From Candidatus Sivonenia alaskensis PMM_0068 (GTDB lineage: Bacteria > Cyanobacteriota > Cyanobacteriia > Gloeobacterales > PMM-0068): a DNA stretch of 18,179 nt. A model generated the notes under the pieces. That model did not search any database. It worked only from the letters and a program-made list of their open reading frames with translations, and was not told where the DNA came from. Below, one piece after another: positions 1-7,330 of the stretch (position 1 is the stretch's first letter; the number at the start of each line of letters is the position of its first letter). The translations under genes were made by a program, and so were the position numbers. The DNA lies in contig CASBPW010000062.1 in NCBI GenBank assembly GCA_949127685.1, positions 1-18,179 on the forward strand. The letters are read 5' to 3'.

Positions 1-35
1 AACAGCGTCAGCACCACTGCCACCATCTCAACCAT
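1..35 (-). CDS. Possible first codons of a gene leaving the window on the left
   Basis: Reading leftwards from an ATG at position 35 gives MVEMVAVVLTL before the window ends. The stretch is hydrophobic, as at the start of a membrane protein or signal peptide. There is no clear ribosome binding site before this ATG, and eleven codons cannot identify a family. A second ATG at 57 in the same direction runs into a TGA after nine codons, so it is not a longer version. This is a guess from hydrophobicity and position only. Confidence 0.2.
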   Translation of the reverse strand, partial: MVEMVAVVLTL

Positions 36-116
36 CGGGCGATGCTTTTTTTGGCATGGTCACGGCTGGAACGACTCACAGGTTTTCAATCCCCTAAAGG
101 CTTGCCTGTTCTGAGT

Positions 117-146
117 TTTACAAGATCTTTATTCCTGATTGATAAT
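117..146 (+). promoter_or_regulatory. Sigma70-like promoter sequence facing the 3' end of the GH57 gene
   Basis: TTTACA (117-122) and GATAAT (141-146) are separated by 18 bp, and each matches the consensus at five of six positions. Transcription would start near 153 and run antisense into the GH57 gene that ends at 209. No convincing plus-strand gene follows. It may drive an antisense RNA or be a chance match in AT-rich DNA. Confidence 0.3.
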
Positions 147-208
147 TCTTCAGAAAGGTTGACTTGTCGCAAATGGCATACACCACCAAGAGCCAAGAGC
201 CATGAGAG

Positions 209-1717
209 TTAGAACTTATGAAGCGCTTCTTCCCCACGACGGTAAATTTCCCGTGCGTAGTCGGTCCAAGTCCCCTGCCCCCAATAGCGGAAGCAACTGG
301 TTTGGGTGAGGAGGTTGTATAGCAGAGCTTCGCGATAGCGGGTTTGGCGCGTGAGCGGTTCTGCGGAAGACTGATTGGCCTCTGCAGCCATCAAGGGGTC
401 TATCTTCTGGTGGAAGAGGGCACTGAGCTGATTCATCGGCCCCAACACGTTCTCATACCCTTTGACCCAACTTAAGTCGTTGGTCCAAGAAGCACCATCC
501 ATATGGAAGTTGTGGTTAGTTTTTTTCACCGCTTCAATGGCCTCGGCCACTTTCTCAGGGGTTGCAGATTCTGGAGAAACCCGCTCCCAGATGAGGTGTT
601 GGCCCACCGGCTGACATGCAGGATAGTCCTCAGGCTTACATCCTGCCGCTTCAATTAGTTCTAGATACTCGGTACCATTTAGGCCGACTACGCCTGACGT
701 GCCACCATGGTTCTGGGACATGTCGTACCAAGCATTCTTGAATCCGTCCGGGAATTCATTCATCATCACGCCCCCATTTTCGCCATCCCCAATCTGGGTG
801 ACGATAGGAGGGATAGCAACACCGGAAATCTGCTGCCGAGAGAGGGTTTTGGCTTCGTAGTAGGGCTGCATCTGAGCCACTAACTTAGTGTCTGAGCCTT
901 GGGTTTTAATCAGGGCCGTGATGCTAATCGTCTCGCCGTGGGAATTGCGGGCCAGCAAGCGATGTGGAAGATGCCTATTCTGGAGGCTATGCCCTTCTAG
1001 CGTCTCTACGGAATGCTCTTGGACCATGAGCCAGCGATAGCCACACTCTTTCAGGGCTTTAATGTACTCGTAGAGGGTATCGGGATGGTTCGGCAGATGC
1101 ATTTCTGGAGGAGAAAATCCTTTCACTCGAGCCAATGCTTCCCAGCCAAAGACGCTGGCGAAGTAATGCTGCCATGCCTGGATATGTAGCTTCAGGTCAG
1201 GGATGGGCGTGGAAGGCGCAACAGCATGGCTCCACATCGTTCCCAGCCATTCCACATAGGGCTGATAGGTGGGGTCACAGGTGACGCGCTTCAGGTTGTC
1301 GAGGACATCTCCGCGCCCCATCTGCCGGAGTCCCCAGAGGAGATTACCGGAGTAATCCAGCATCACACGGGGGTTACAACCCTTGGCGACGAGTTCAGGA
1401 ATAAAGTCTGCGATGCGGCTATAGCACCAAGCAAAAACCCCTGCATTGTGGTTATCTCCATCGTGGGGGTTCTCAAACATATTTTGCAGGTTGCTGATCA
1501 AAGCCCCTTCATGTCCGGCAGGGATAGTGGGCTGGTGCATATGCAAGGCAACGGCAAACGCAGAGGTAACATTTTCTAAACGAATATTGGTTCTGTGCAA
1601 AAACACAGGTTGGTCTTGTTGTACAACAGATTGGACCTCCGCTTCCCATCCTGAAATATTGGGTAAACCATCGATAATTTCCGAGAGAACGGGTAAGCGT
1701 GTGGGAGCAGAGACCAT
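209..1717 (-). CDS. Glycoside hydrolase family 57 protein
   Basis: The 502-residue product carries GH57 signatures: HMHQP at residues 59-63 (conserved region 1), GFSPPEMHLP at 200-209 (region-2-like, with Glu205) and GDGENGG at 310-316 followed by an acidic Asn-Glu-Phe-Pro segment. GH57 enzymes are retaining alpha-glucan hydrolases or transferases (amylase, branching enzyme, amylopullulanase types) with a (beta/alpha)7 barrel. I cannot assign the exact substrate or be certain of the nucleophile and acid/base residues. No signal peptide is visible, so it is probably cytoplasmic and may act on glycogen-type glucan. Start: ATG at 1717, with a weak GGA element 9-12 bases upstream. It stands alone on its strand, 355 bp after the next upstream gene. 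An alternative role is a polysaccharide-deacetylase-like barrel protein, since both groups share the HQP-type fold. Confidence 0.85.
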   Translation of the reverse strand: MVSAPTRLPVLSEIIDGLPNISGWEAEVQSVVQQDQPVFLHRTNIRLENVTSAFAVALHMHQPTIPAGHEGALISNLQNMFENPHDGDNHNAGVFAWCYSRIADFIPELVAKGCNPRVMLDYSGNLLWGLRQMGRGDVLDNLKRVTCDPTYQPYVEWLGTMWSHAVAPSTPIPDLKLHIQAWQHYFASVFGWEALARVKGFSPPEMHLPNHPDTLYEYIKALKECGYRWLMVQEHSVETLEGHSLQNRHLPHRLLARNSHGETISITALIKTQGSDTKLVAQMQPYYEAKTLSRQQISGVAIPPIVTQIGDGENGGVMMNEFPDGFKNAWYDMSQNHGGTSGVVGLNGTEYLELIEAAGCKPEDYPACQPVGQHLIWERVSPESATPEKVAEAIEAVKKTNHNFHMDGASWTNDLSWVKGYENVLGPMNQLSALFHQKIDPLMAAEANQSSAEPLTRQTRYREALLYNLLTQTSCFRYWGQGTWTDYAREIYRRGEEALHKF

Positions 1718-2072
1718 AGGAGTGAGTCCTTTAACAATCAGAGGAAGATCAACCCAATACGCAAGAAACCGCCCTTTCCTGATCTGGACTGGGTTTTCTG
1801 CATTAGGCCGATAGCTCTAAGTGTAGTGACTTACGCCCACTCAATTTCTGTGCTTAAGGAATCGTCAAGGATTGAAGAAAGCCAGACCTAGAGAAAAGAT
1901 CGGGCTACAGACAGATAGAGCCGAAAATTCGCAAGCTATGGCGAAATATAGATAACTGCCATACTTGATTGCCTGAAATATACGCTCTCTGCAGGGGTTG
2001 GCTTCGGCTGTGCTCAGCCATCCAGGGCAGCTGAGAAACCCCCTCTTTTAATCTGCTAATCTTTCTAAGCTG
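1718..2072. other. 355-bp gene-free stretch
   Basis: Between the start of the GH57 gene and the end of the ribbon-helix-helix gene I see no coding sequence. It contains a nested inverted repeat (1994-2042) and the first copy of a 13-bp direct repeat (2053-2065). The GH57 promoter should be here. I found TTGACG- and TTGAGT-like boxes on the minus strand but no convincing -10 partner, so no promoter is marked. Confidence 0.5.
1994..2042. repeat. Nested inverted repeat, possible terminator stem
   Basis: Outer arms GGGGTT (1994-1999) and AACCCC (2037-2042) enclose a perfect inner pair CTCAGC (2013-2018) / GCTGAG (2030-2035). An alternative inner hairpin, GGCTG-TGCT-CAGCC, also forms. It lies about 30 bp beyond the stop of the ribbon-helix-helix gene, where a terminator would be expected, but no T-run follows on the minus strand. 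It could end transcription weakly, protect the 3' end, or be a small structured element. Confidence 0.4.
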
Positions 2073-2082
2073 CTAATCTTTC
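2053..2082. repeat. 13-bp direct repeat spanning a stop codon
   Basis: CTGCTAATCTTTC occurs at 2053-2065 and again at 2070-2082, a period of 17 bp. The second copy contains the last codons and the TAG stop of the ribbon-helix-helix gene. The first copy is just outside the gene. This looks like a small local duplication of the gene's 3' end. Confidence 0.6.
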
Positions 2083-2423
2083 AAACTATCCACACGCAAA
2101 GGAACTAAATTACCATCCATAGTTAGGCCAAGCAGCATATTCTCTTGGGCTTGAATTCCTTTGCCGGTGATAGCGCAGCGCTCTTCTCGTTGTGCTACGG
2201 CTGCCATGCTTACCCGAATATCCGCTTGCGTAAGGTCGGGACGGTAGTCCTTAGAGCGTTGCTGTACATACTCCCAGAGAATATCCCGAACTAAACTTTG
2301 ATACCCTTGGCTACCCGCTAAATCTTTTAGCTTCTCTTTCAATTCTCGCTCGAAGCGAATACTGGTCACTTCCATATCCGTGGTGGAGGTGCGGGGTGCT
2401 GTAGAGGAGGATAGGCTATGCAT
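2073..2423 (-). CDS. Ribbon-helix-helix-like small protein
   Basis: The 116-residue protein has a Ser/Thr-rich N-terminus. From about residue 17 it has a beta strand plus two helices (MEVTSIRFERELKEKLKDL, then a GYQSLVRDILWEYVQQ helix), which resembles the MetJ/Arc (ribbon-helix-helix) DNA-binding fold. The C-terminal half (about 70-116) is not a domain I recognise. It contains one Cys in a CAITGKG motif and ends VPLRVDSLKD. The start ATG at 2423 is supported by GGAG seven bases upstream; the internal ATG at 2375 has no such site. It lies 130 bp downstream of the DUF433/DUF5615 pair on the same strand and could be cotranscribed. A role as transcription regulator is inferred from fold only. 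It may be a conserved cyanobacterial protein unrelated to the neighbouring pair. Confidence 0.6.
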   Translation of the reverse strand: MHSLSSSTAPRTSTTDMEVTSIRFERELKEKLKDLAGSQGYQSLVRDILWEYVQQRSKDYRPDLTQADIRVSMAAVAQREERCAITGKGIQAQENMLLGLTMDGNLVPLRVDSLKD

Positions 2424-2553
2424 GATTTTTCTCCAAGACCAGTAGAGGTTTCTAATAATACAAGTGTAGTATCGGAATTGGCTACCGTAATCTTGCTGTA
2501 GGCTCTAAACTCTTTCCTCCTCTCTCAGAGGTCTCTTTGATAGACTTATCTCA

Positions 2554-2901
2554 TCACAAAGGGAAATACTGAACTTGGCCTTCTAATTCCCCTTCTAGAC
2601 TGCATTCCAAAAACAGGAGAATATCCTCTATCACCCTACCAATGGGGGCAACCAGGCTTACCTCAATAACACCCGGCATCGACTGACCTTGGGTCACCCT
2701 TTCGAAGGCATAACGTGTAATCGTAGCTACATCATGGGTAAGCAATATTCGACCTTCTTGAGCATCCCATGCCAGTACGGTGGGGTCATTCTCCCCTGAC
2801 AAACCAACGTCTTGGACGCGGACGATATCAATGTTCGAGTTCCGGCGAAGTAATCCTCTGATAATGGTATTGTCAAAATTTTCATCAGCAAGCAGCTTCA
2901 A
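2554..2901 (-). CDS. DUF5615 PIN-like protein (predicted toxin)
   Basis: This 115-residue protein has the DUF5615 (COG4634) pattern: LLADENFD at the N-terminus with Asp6, then acidic residues at Asp39 and Asp46, and ILLTHD with Asp57. That layout resembles the metal-binding acidic residues of PIN-type RNases. The start is TTG at 2899-2901, giving the usual family start MKLLADENF, five bases after the stop of the DUF433 gene. An AGGA at the end of that gene is the likely ribosome binding site. The DUF433/DUF5615 pair is a predicted toxin-antitoxin type, where DUF5615 would be the RNase. Ribonuclease activity is inferred, not shown here. Confidence 0.8.
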   Translation of the reverse strand: MKLLADENFDNTIIRGLLRRNSNIDIVRVQDVGLSGENDPTVLAWDAQEGRILLTHDVATITRYAFERVTQGQSMPGVIEVSLVAPIGRVIEDILLFLECSLEGELEGQVQYFPL

Positions 2902-2906
2902 AATTC

Positions 2907-3236
2907 TTAGTGTCCTGTCTTGCGGGTAAGCAAGCGGTCACGTAAGCCTTGCGGGTCAAACCTTGCTTGATTCATCTTGCGAATCTCTTGCGATTGCTGC
3001 TGCCGTTCTTGCAGGTATGTTTCTACCTCCTGCTGGTGATTGAGATAAAAAGCAATCGTCGCGTATACATCAGCCAACTTCAGGGATGGAAAGCGATAAA
3101 CGATTTCTTCCGCCGTTGCCCCTTGATTGAATACGGCAACCACAGTATCCAGTGTTACGCGAGTTTTGCCCAAGTGAACTACACCATCAGCATTAGCCTC
3201 CAAGGGTAAAGATTCAGCTACTATTGCTAGAGTCAT
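2907..3236 (-). CDS. DUF433 protein (predicted antitoxin)
   Basis: The 109-residue product matches DUF433 (COG2442). It has a short strand region with RVTLDTVV, then a helix-turn-helix-like segment (GATAEEIVYRFPSLKLADVY, about 39-58) and an Ala-Phe-Tyr-Leu-Asn-His helix. The C-terminus is Gln/Arg-rich and probably helical. Members commonly precede DUF5615 genes, as here, and are thought to be the DNA-binding antitoxin of the pair. The gene lies 51 bp downstream of the aminopeptidase P gene on the same strand. In that gap a TTGAAA box and a TAACAT box lie 19 bp apart, which would be a weak promoter of its own. The family call is firm, the function inferred. Confidence 0.8.
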   Translation of the reverse strand: MTLAIVAESLPLEANADGVVHLGKTRVTLDTVVAVFNQGATAEEIVYRFPSLKLADVYATIAFYLNHQQEVETYLQERQQQSQEIRKMNQARFDPQGLRDRLLTRKTGH

Positions 3237-3287
3237 AAAAATATTGAGATTACTACTTTGATGTTAGCAGTGGGGAACGGTGCAGTT

Positions 3288-4640
3288 TCAACCCACTCTC
3301 TGTTCGATGATCTCTGGCTTCACCGGTAGCGCTTCCGTTAAAACCTCATGCCCTGACTCGGTAACCAACACATCATCTTCAATGCGGATGCCGCGAACGT
3401 CTGCAAACGTTTCCAATCTTTCCCAATTCACTACTTTCTGATACTTGGCCCGCCGCGCTGGGTCTTGTAAAAGGGCAGGCACTTGATAAAAGCCAGGTTC
3501 GATAGTGACCAGCATTCCAGGACGCAGAGGACGATTTAAACGCAAGTAACAAAGCCCAAAGCGCTCACTCCTAAATCTTCCCGGTTCATAGCCCGCCAAA
3601 TCTCCCAAGTCCTCCATATCGTGGACATCTAAACCCAACAGATGACCCACGCCGTGGGGAAAGAACAGGGCATGGGCATCCATCGCCACGAGGTCTTCCG
3701 GTTTACCCTGCAGGATACCCAAATCGACCAAGCCCTCGGCGATGACCTGAGCGGCCAGCAGGTGGAGGTCTTGATACTCCACGCTAGGGGCGACCTTCGC
3801 GATACAGGCATCATGGGCTGCCAATACGACATCGTAAACAGCCCGTTGAGTAGCAGAAAATTGACCAGACACCGGCCAGGTGCGCGTAACATCGGCGGCC
3901 CAGCCCGTGGGAGTCTCAGCCCCGACATCGGCCAATAGTAAATCTCCTGTATGGATCGGGTGCTGATAGTGGTTGTTGTGCAACACTTCTCCGTGTACCG
4001 TGACAATGCTCTGATAGGAACAGCTCATGTCTTCGGCAATGATTACCCGTTCCATAGCCGCACGGATTTCCGACTCACGTTGAGCGGTGGGGGTTGCCGC
4101 CATCCCGGCCAAGTGGGCCGTCACTGTCACCTGAGCGGCAAGACGCAATTCTTCTAAAGCGCTCTGATCATGGGTAAGTCGGAGTGCAACGATAGCGGAC
4201 GCCAGCTCCAGATCAAGGCCTGATCGGGTTTCAGAAACAGTTCGATTTAAGAGTTGGGATTGTTGTTGACGGACAGACTCAGATTGGACAGCGATAGTCG
4301 CCGCATCTTGGATTCGTTTGGAGAGATCTAGCAGAGGAAAATCCGCATTGGCCCCGATCACTTCAGCGAGGTCTTTGCGCTTGGGTGTTTCTCCATGCCA
4401 CAGCGCTGAACTAGGCGTTCCTTCATCCATAAACAGTTCGAGAGAGCCCGCTTCCATTCGGATAGCAGCCTGCTCCAGCGGCAAGCCAGCAAAGTAGAGA
4501 AAATGGCTGCTGGCCCGAAAAGGAAAGGTATTACTCCGAAAATTACGGGAGCAACTAGACCCAGACCAGAGGACCACCGGGTGTTTGAAGAGTTGCGCTA
4601 ATTTCTGTCGACGCTGCCGGAGACTGCCTTGTAGATGCAT
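3288..4640 (-). CDS. pepP: Xaa-Pro aminopeptidase (M24B, aminopeptidase P family)
   Basis: It is a metallopeptidase that removes an N-terminal residue preceding proline. With the ATG at 4640 it has 450 residues, close to E. coli PepP. The N-terminal domain contains RNTF-like SNTFPFRASSHFLYFAG, typical of aminopeptidase P. The pita-bread catalytic domain shows all five dinuclear-metal ligands: Asp238 (LLADVGAE), Asp250 (AADVTRTWP), His333 (HGVGH), Glu381 (TIEPGFY) and Glu421 (GIRIEDDV). A TTG eight codons upstream (4664) has no ribosome binding site, whereas AAGGA precedes the ATG by only three bases. I prefer the ATG, but spacing is tight. It is divergent from the small protein at 4774. The DUF433 gene follows 51 bp downstream. 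Confidence 0.92.
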   Translation of the reverse strand: MHLQGSLRQRRQKLAQLFKHPVVLWSGSSCSRNFRSNTFPFRASSHFLYFAGLPLEQAAIRMEAGSLELFMDEGTPSSALWHGETPKRKDLAEVIGANADFPLLDLSKRIQDAATIAVQSESVRQQQSQLLNRTVSETRSGLDLELASAIVALRLTHDQSALEELRLAAQVTVTAHLAGMAATPTAQRESEIRAAMERVIIAEDMSCSYQSIVTVHGEVLHNNHYQHPIHTGDLLLADVGAETPTGWAADVTRTWPVSGQFSATQRAVYDVVLAAHDACIAKVAPSVEYQDLHLLAAQVIAEGLVDLGILQGKPEDLVAMDAHALFFPHGVGHLLGLDVHDMEDLGDLAGYEPGRFRSERFGLCYLRLNRPLRPGMLVTIEPGFYQVPALLQDPARRAKYQKVVNWERLETFADVRGIRIEDDVLVTESGHEVLTEALPVKPEIIEQRVG

Positions 4641-4773
4641 AGTTCCTTGATTGTAGTATGTCAAAAGGAGCGCATTTGGGAAAGCTAAGGAGCAAAGGAG
4701 TCGGCCCTCGTCCTTTTAAAGTGAAGAGCCAGACTAGAGGTATATTTATTCTCTTACGGTGCAGGGCATCTTT

Positions 4774-5088
4774 ATGGCAAAAAAGGTTAAAGCTAAAAAA
4801 ATTGACCTGCTCTACCAAAGGCTTGATGAAGCATTACAGCAAGGTAGCAAGATCCATATTGAGACGGTGAATGATAGCTACACCGGGACCCCTGTCCATT
4901 TGGACCCTAAGTTTATTGAAATTGTTATCTTTTCATCCTCCCGCGATGACGAAGGAGATGAATTTCACAAGCGCACCGCCTGGCTTATTCGCCTCTCGCA
5001 TATCAGTGCTATAGCTTATCCGACCGAAGCTTGGTCTAAGGAAAGACTAGAAGATCTCATCGAAATAGAAAAACTAGAACGAGATTGA
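4774..5088 (+). CDS. Small conserved protein, possible Sm-like barrel
   Basis: The 104-residue product starts with a Lys-rich segment (MAKKVKAKK) and a helix (DLLYQRLDEALQQG). The middle alternates in a beta pattern: KIHIETVND (26-34), SYTGTPVHLD (35-44), FIEIVIF (47-53), an acidic loop, then TAWLIRLSHISAIAY (68-82). A helix rich in Glu and Lys ends it. This order of helix, bent strands with GT and LD turns, and a final I-SHISAI strand resembles Sm/Hfq-type or SH3-like small barrels. I infer this from pattern alone and know no family name for it. The ATG at 4774 is chosen; a GTG five codons upstream is possible. A TATATT element lies near 4741. It is divergent from pepP and precedes the rhomboid gene. 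Confidence 0.65.
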   Translation: MAKKVKAKKIDLLYQRLDEALQQGSKIHIETVNDSYTGTPVHLDPKFIEIVIFSSSRDDEGDEFHKRTAWLIRLSHISAIAYPTEAWSKERLEDLIEIEKLERD

Positions 5089-5218
5089 ATTCAGCCTCTC
5101 CTCTGTGCTTTAGCGCTTTATTCCAAAGGTGTTTGTGCTTTTCGGCGACTTGGTATTGAACTATCAGTGAATTCCTGTGTACAGGCTAAGCTAACCTTAT
5201 CGCTTCTTGATTTTCCTT

Positions 5219-5920
5219 ATGGTTCCAATCGGAGATTTTAATCCCAGTCGCCGGACCCCGTATGTGGTTTATCTGCTTCTGGCTACCAATATTCTGGTGT
5301 TTATCTATGAAATATTTCATCCTGATTTAAATCAGTTTTTTAATCAGTGGGCGGTTATCCCTGCCAAAGTTACTCCGGCGCTCGGTGCAGTATTCAGTGG
5401 ACAAATCCAGGCCTGGCCTTACTTAGTCCCTATGGTTACTGCTATGTTTTTGCATGGAGGGTTTCTCCACCTCGGCGGAAACATGCTATTTCTATGGATT
5501 TTTGGGGATAACGTAGAGGACCGTTTGGGACATGTGGGGTTTCTAATTTTCTATTTGACCTGTGGCCTTGTGGCTACCCTAGTTCAAATTTGGGGTAATC
5601 CTTCCTCTGAGATTCCTAACCTGGGGGCCAGTGGAGCTATTGCTGGGGTGCTGGGAGCTTATATCGTCCGTTTCCCTTCAGCCAGGATCCAGGCGATCTT
5701 CCCCCTGGGCCTCATTCCTATTCCCTTTAGTGTGCCTGCCATCGTCTTCATCGGCTTCTGGTTCGTTCAACAGGCTTTTTACAGCTTTGCCAGCTTAGGA
5801 CCCCGCACCCAAACCGGTATGGAGTCTGGAGGGATTGCCTATTTAGCCCATGCGGGGGGCTTTATGATTGGGGCTTTGCTGATTTGGCTCTTTGACCGTG
5901 GACCGCAATACAGGTACTAA
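5219..5920 (+). CDS. Rhomboid family intramembrane serine protease
   Basis: The protein cuts transmembrane segments inside the membrane using a Ser-His dyad. In the 233-residue product the catalytic Ser is in GASGAIAG (Ser138) and the His in LAHAGGF (His211). The helix with HGGFLHLGGN (starting near residue 79) supplies the conserved His and Asn of the oxyanion site. Six to seven hydrophobic helices are visible: about 15-33, 66-82, 83-97, 105-126, 136-150, 172-190 and 204-225. The start ATG at 5219 gives MVPIGDFNPSRRTP, the usual N-terminus for this bacterial subfamily. A TTG at 5207 is less likely, and neither has a clear ribosome binding site. The methyltransferase gene begins four bases after its stop. 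The substrate is unknown. Confidence 0.93.
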   Translation: MVPIGDFNPSRRTPYVVYLLLATNILVFIYEIFHPDLNQFFNQWAVIPAKVTPALGAVFSGQIQAWPYLVPMVTAMFLHGGFLHLGGNMLFLWIFGDNVEDRLGHVGFLIFYLTCGLVATLVQIWGNPSSEIPNLGASGAIAGVLGAYIVRFPSARIQAIFPLGLIPIPFSVPAIVFIGFWFVQQAFYSFASLGPRTQTGMESGGIAYLAHAGGFMIGALLIWLFDRGPQYRY

Positions 5921-5924
5921 CCCC

Positions 5925-6707
5925 GTGCTTACGAGTCGTCAGAATCCTTTGGTTAAAGACATCGTCCGACTCCAAGAACAAAAAGAGCGCCAGCGTTCTG
6001 GCTTGATGCTACTTGAAGGAACGAACCTTTTGACGGAGGCGATGGCCATGGGGTGGACTCTTGAAACGGTCTGCTACACCGAGGCTTGGGCCGAACGGCA
6101 TAAGGTACTGCTGGAGAGTGTTCTCGCTCATCGGGTAGAGGGTGTGACCCCCTACATCATGGAAGCCTTAAGTACGACCGTGACCCCAGATGGAGTAGTA
6201 GCCACGGCCCTCAGAAAACTCCCGGATTGGCAGACTCAACTGACCCAAGGCACTCTTTGGATTATTGCTGAAACCCTGCAAGATCCTGGGAATCTGGGTA
6301 CGCTGCTGCGTACGGCAACGGCAACGGGAGCTGGGGTGATTCTCAGTGCCGACAGTGTAGACCCTACCCATCCTAAAGTCCTACGCGCTACAGCTGGACA
6401 ATGGTTTCGCCGTCCTCCGGCCCTAGCGCCTGACCTATTGGCGGTGGTGGATTACTGTCAGCGGCATGGAATTTTGACGTATGCCACTACTGGACAGGCA
6501 AGCCAATGTTTTTGGGATTTGGATTATCGGGGTCCGGTGGCTTTTGTCTTGGGCAGTGAAGGTCGGGGATTAAGCCCTTTACTCCTGAACCAGGTCTCGA
6601 ATCAGGTATCGATTCCGATGGAAGCCGGAGTGGAGTCTCTCAATGTCGGAATTTCAGCGGCCATCTTGCTCTATGAGGTCCAGCGCCAGAGGATAAGGAC
6701 GCGGTAA
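5925..6707 (+). CDS. SpoU/TrmH family RNA 2'-O-methyltransferase
   Basis: It transfers methyl from S-adenosylmethionine to a ribose 2'-OH in rRNA or tRNA. The 260-residue product has an N-terminal substrate-binding domain (LTSRQNPLVKDIVRLQ onward) and a SPOUT knot domain. Motif 1 is DPGNLGTLLRTATATG (Asn123, Arg129), motif 2 is LGSEGRGLS (209-217), and motif 3 is IPMEAGVESLNVGISAAI (from residue 230). The start is GTG at 5925, giving the family-typical M-L-T-S-R-Q-N-P beginning. Upstream TTG (5892) and GTG (5898) lie inside the rhomboid gene and add a sequence unlike the family. The gene follows rhomboid by four bases, so they are probably cotranscribed. The exact target nucleotide cannot be read from sequence. 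A second SpoU enzyme (RlmB-like) is at 14406-15788. Confidence 0.93.
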   Translation: MLTSRQNPLVKDIVRLQEQKERQRSGLMLLEGTNLLTEAMAMGWTLETVCYTEAWAERHKVLLESVLAHRVEGVTPYIMEALSTTVTPDGVVATALRKLPDWQTQLTQGTLWIIAETLQDPGNLGTLLRTATATGAGVILSADSVDPTHPKVLRATAGQWFRRPPALAPDLLAVVDYCQRHGILTYATTGQASQCFWDLDYRGPVAFVLGSEGRGLSPLLLNQVSNQVSIPMEAGVESLNVGISAAILLYEVQRQRIRTR

Positions 6708-6771
6708 TCTATTTTCAGACAGGATGAACCGACAATCGCTAGACTGTACATATCACTGGGTACAAACTTTT

Positions 6772-7005
6772 ATGAGTGTGTCTGTCCGTTTCATGCCTGA
6801 TGACATTATCGTAGAAGCGAAGCCAGGAGAGTCTTTACTGCTGGTTGCTCGTCGGGCAGGAATTACGATTCCCACCGGCTGTTTGATGGGCTCTTGCCAT
6901 GCCTGTGAAGTTGAAATTGAAGGTCAAGGACCCGTCTGCTCCTGCTTGACCTCGACGCCCAATCGGTCGATTACGGTCCAGCTTTACTCAGACCCCACAT
7001 GGTAG
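6772..7005 (+). CDS. Short [2Fe-2S] ferredoxin-like protein
   Basis: The 77-residue electron-carrier-like protein has a ferredoxin beta-grasp start (SVRFMPDDIIVEAKPGESLL) and the cluster loop PTGCLMGSCHACEVEIEG. Cys37, Cys42 and Cys45 give C-x4-C-x2-C; the fourth ligand is Cys58, only twelve residues on, with a nearby extra Cys56. In plant-type ferredoxins that last spacing is near 29, so the loop between third and fourth ligand is much shorter here. A similar short type is found in cyanobacteria. The start is the ATG at 6772, giving MSVSVRF; an upstream ATG at 6724 would add 16 residues without family support. YidD follows six bases after its stop. The redox partner is unknown. Confidence 0.85.
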   Translation: MSVSVRFMPDDIIVEAKPGESLLLVARRAGITIPTGCLMGSCHACEVEIEGQGPVCSCLTSTPNRSITVQLYSDPTW

Positions 7006-7011
7006 TTCGCC

Positions 7012-7233
7012 ATGAAATTTGTACTAAAAAAGCTGATTCGCGCCTATCAATTCCTGATTTCTCCTTTCTTGGGCCAGAACTGCCGCTTTTTCCCCAGCTG
7101 CTCTCACTACGCCCTAGAAGCCATAGAAGTCCATGGGTCCTTGAAAGGGGCGGGACTTGCTATCGGTAGAATCTGTCGGTGTCACCCATTCCATCCAGGT
7201 GGCTATGACCCGGTTCCTCCCCGAACCCGCTAA
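7012..7233 (+). CDS. yidD: Membrane protein insertion efficiency factor YidD
   Basis: This 73-residue protein matches YidD along its whole length. It has the amphipathic N-terminal helix KFVLKKLIRAYQFLISPFLG, the Cys motif NCRFFPSCSHYA, the GSLKGAGLAIGRICRC segment, and the HPGGYDPVP end. YidD assists YidC-type membrane protein insertion and lies at the inner face of the membrane. In many bacteria it sits between rnpA and yidC; here those genes are absent and the neighbour is a ferredoxin-like gene, six bases upstream. The ATG at 7012 has no strong ribosome binding site, which suggests translational coupling. Confidence 0.95.
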   Translation: MKFVLKKLIRAYQFLISPFLGQNCRFFPSCSHYALEAIEVHGSLKGAGLAIGRICRCHPFHPGGYDPVPPRTR

Positions 7234-7330
7234 CGGAGTTGTGAGGAATCATTACAATTTAGGAAAATAGGTTTGCTTCGCTTTGGGGTTTCGTAAGATG
7301 GCTTTACTAGAATTTGCGCTATGACATTCA

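Noticed and set aside
3..209. Open plus-strand frame from the left edge to the TAG at 207-209
   Set aside because: Composition (clusters of His and basic residues) and lack of recognisable motif do not support a gene end, though a partial gene cannot be excluded.
1226..1814. Plus-strand open frames inside and after the GH57 gene
   Set aside because: They lie antisense to a gene with clear family motifs and lack their own motifs.
4555..4870. Overlapping open frames across the pepP/4774 promoter region
   Set aside because: Low-complexity reading, no ribosome binding site, and the frames cross two better-supported starts.
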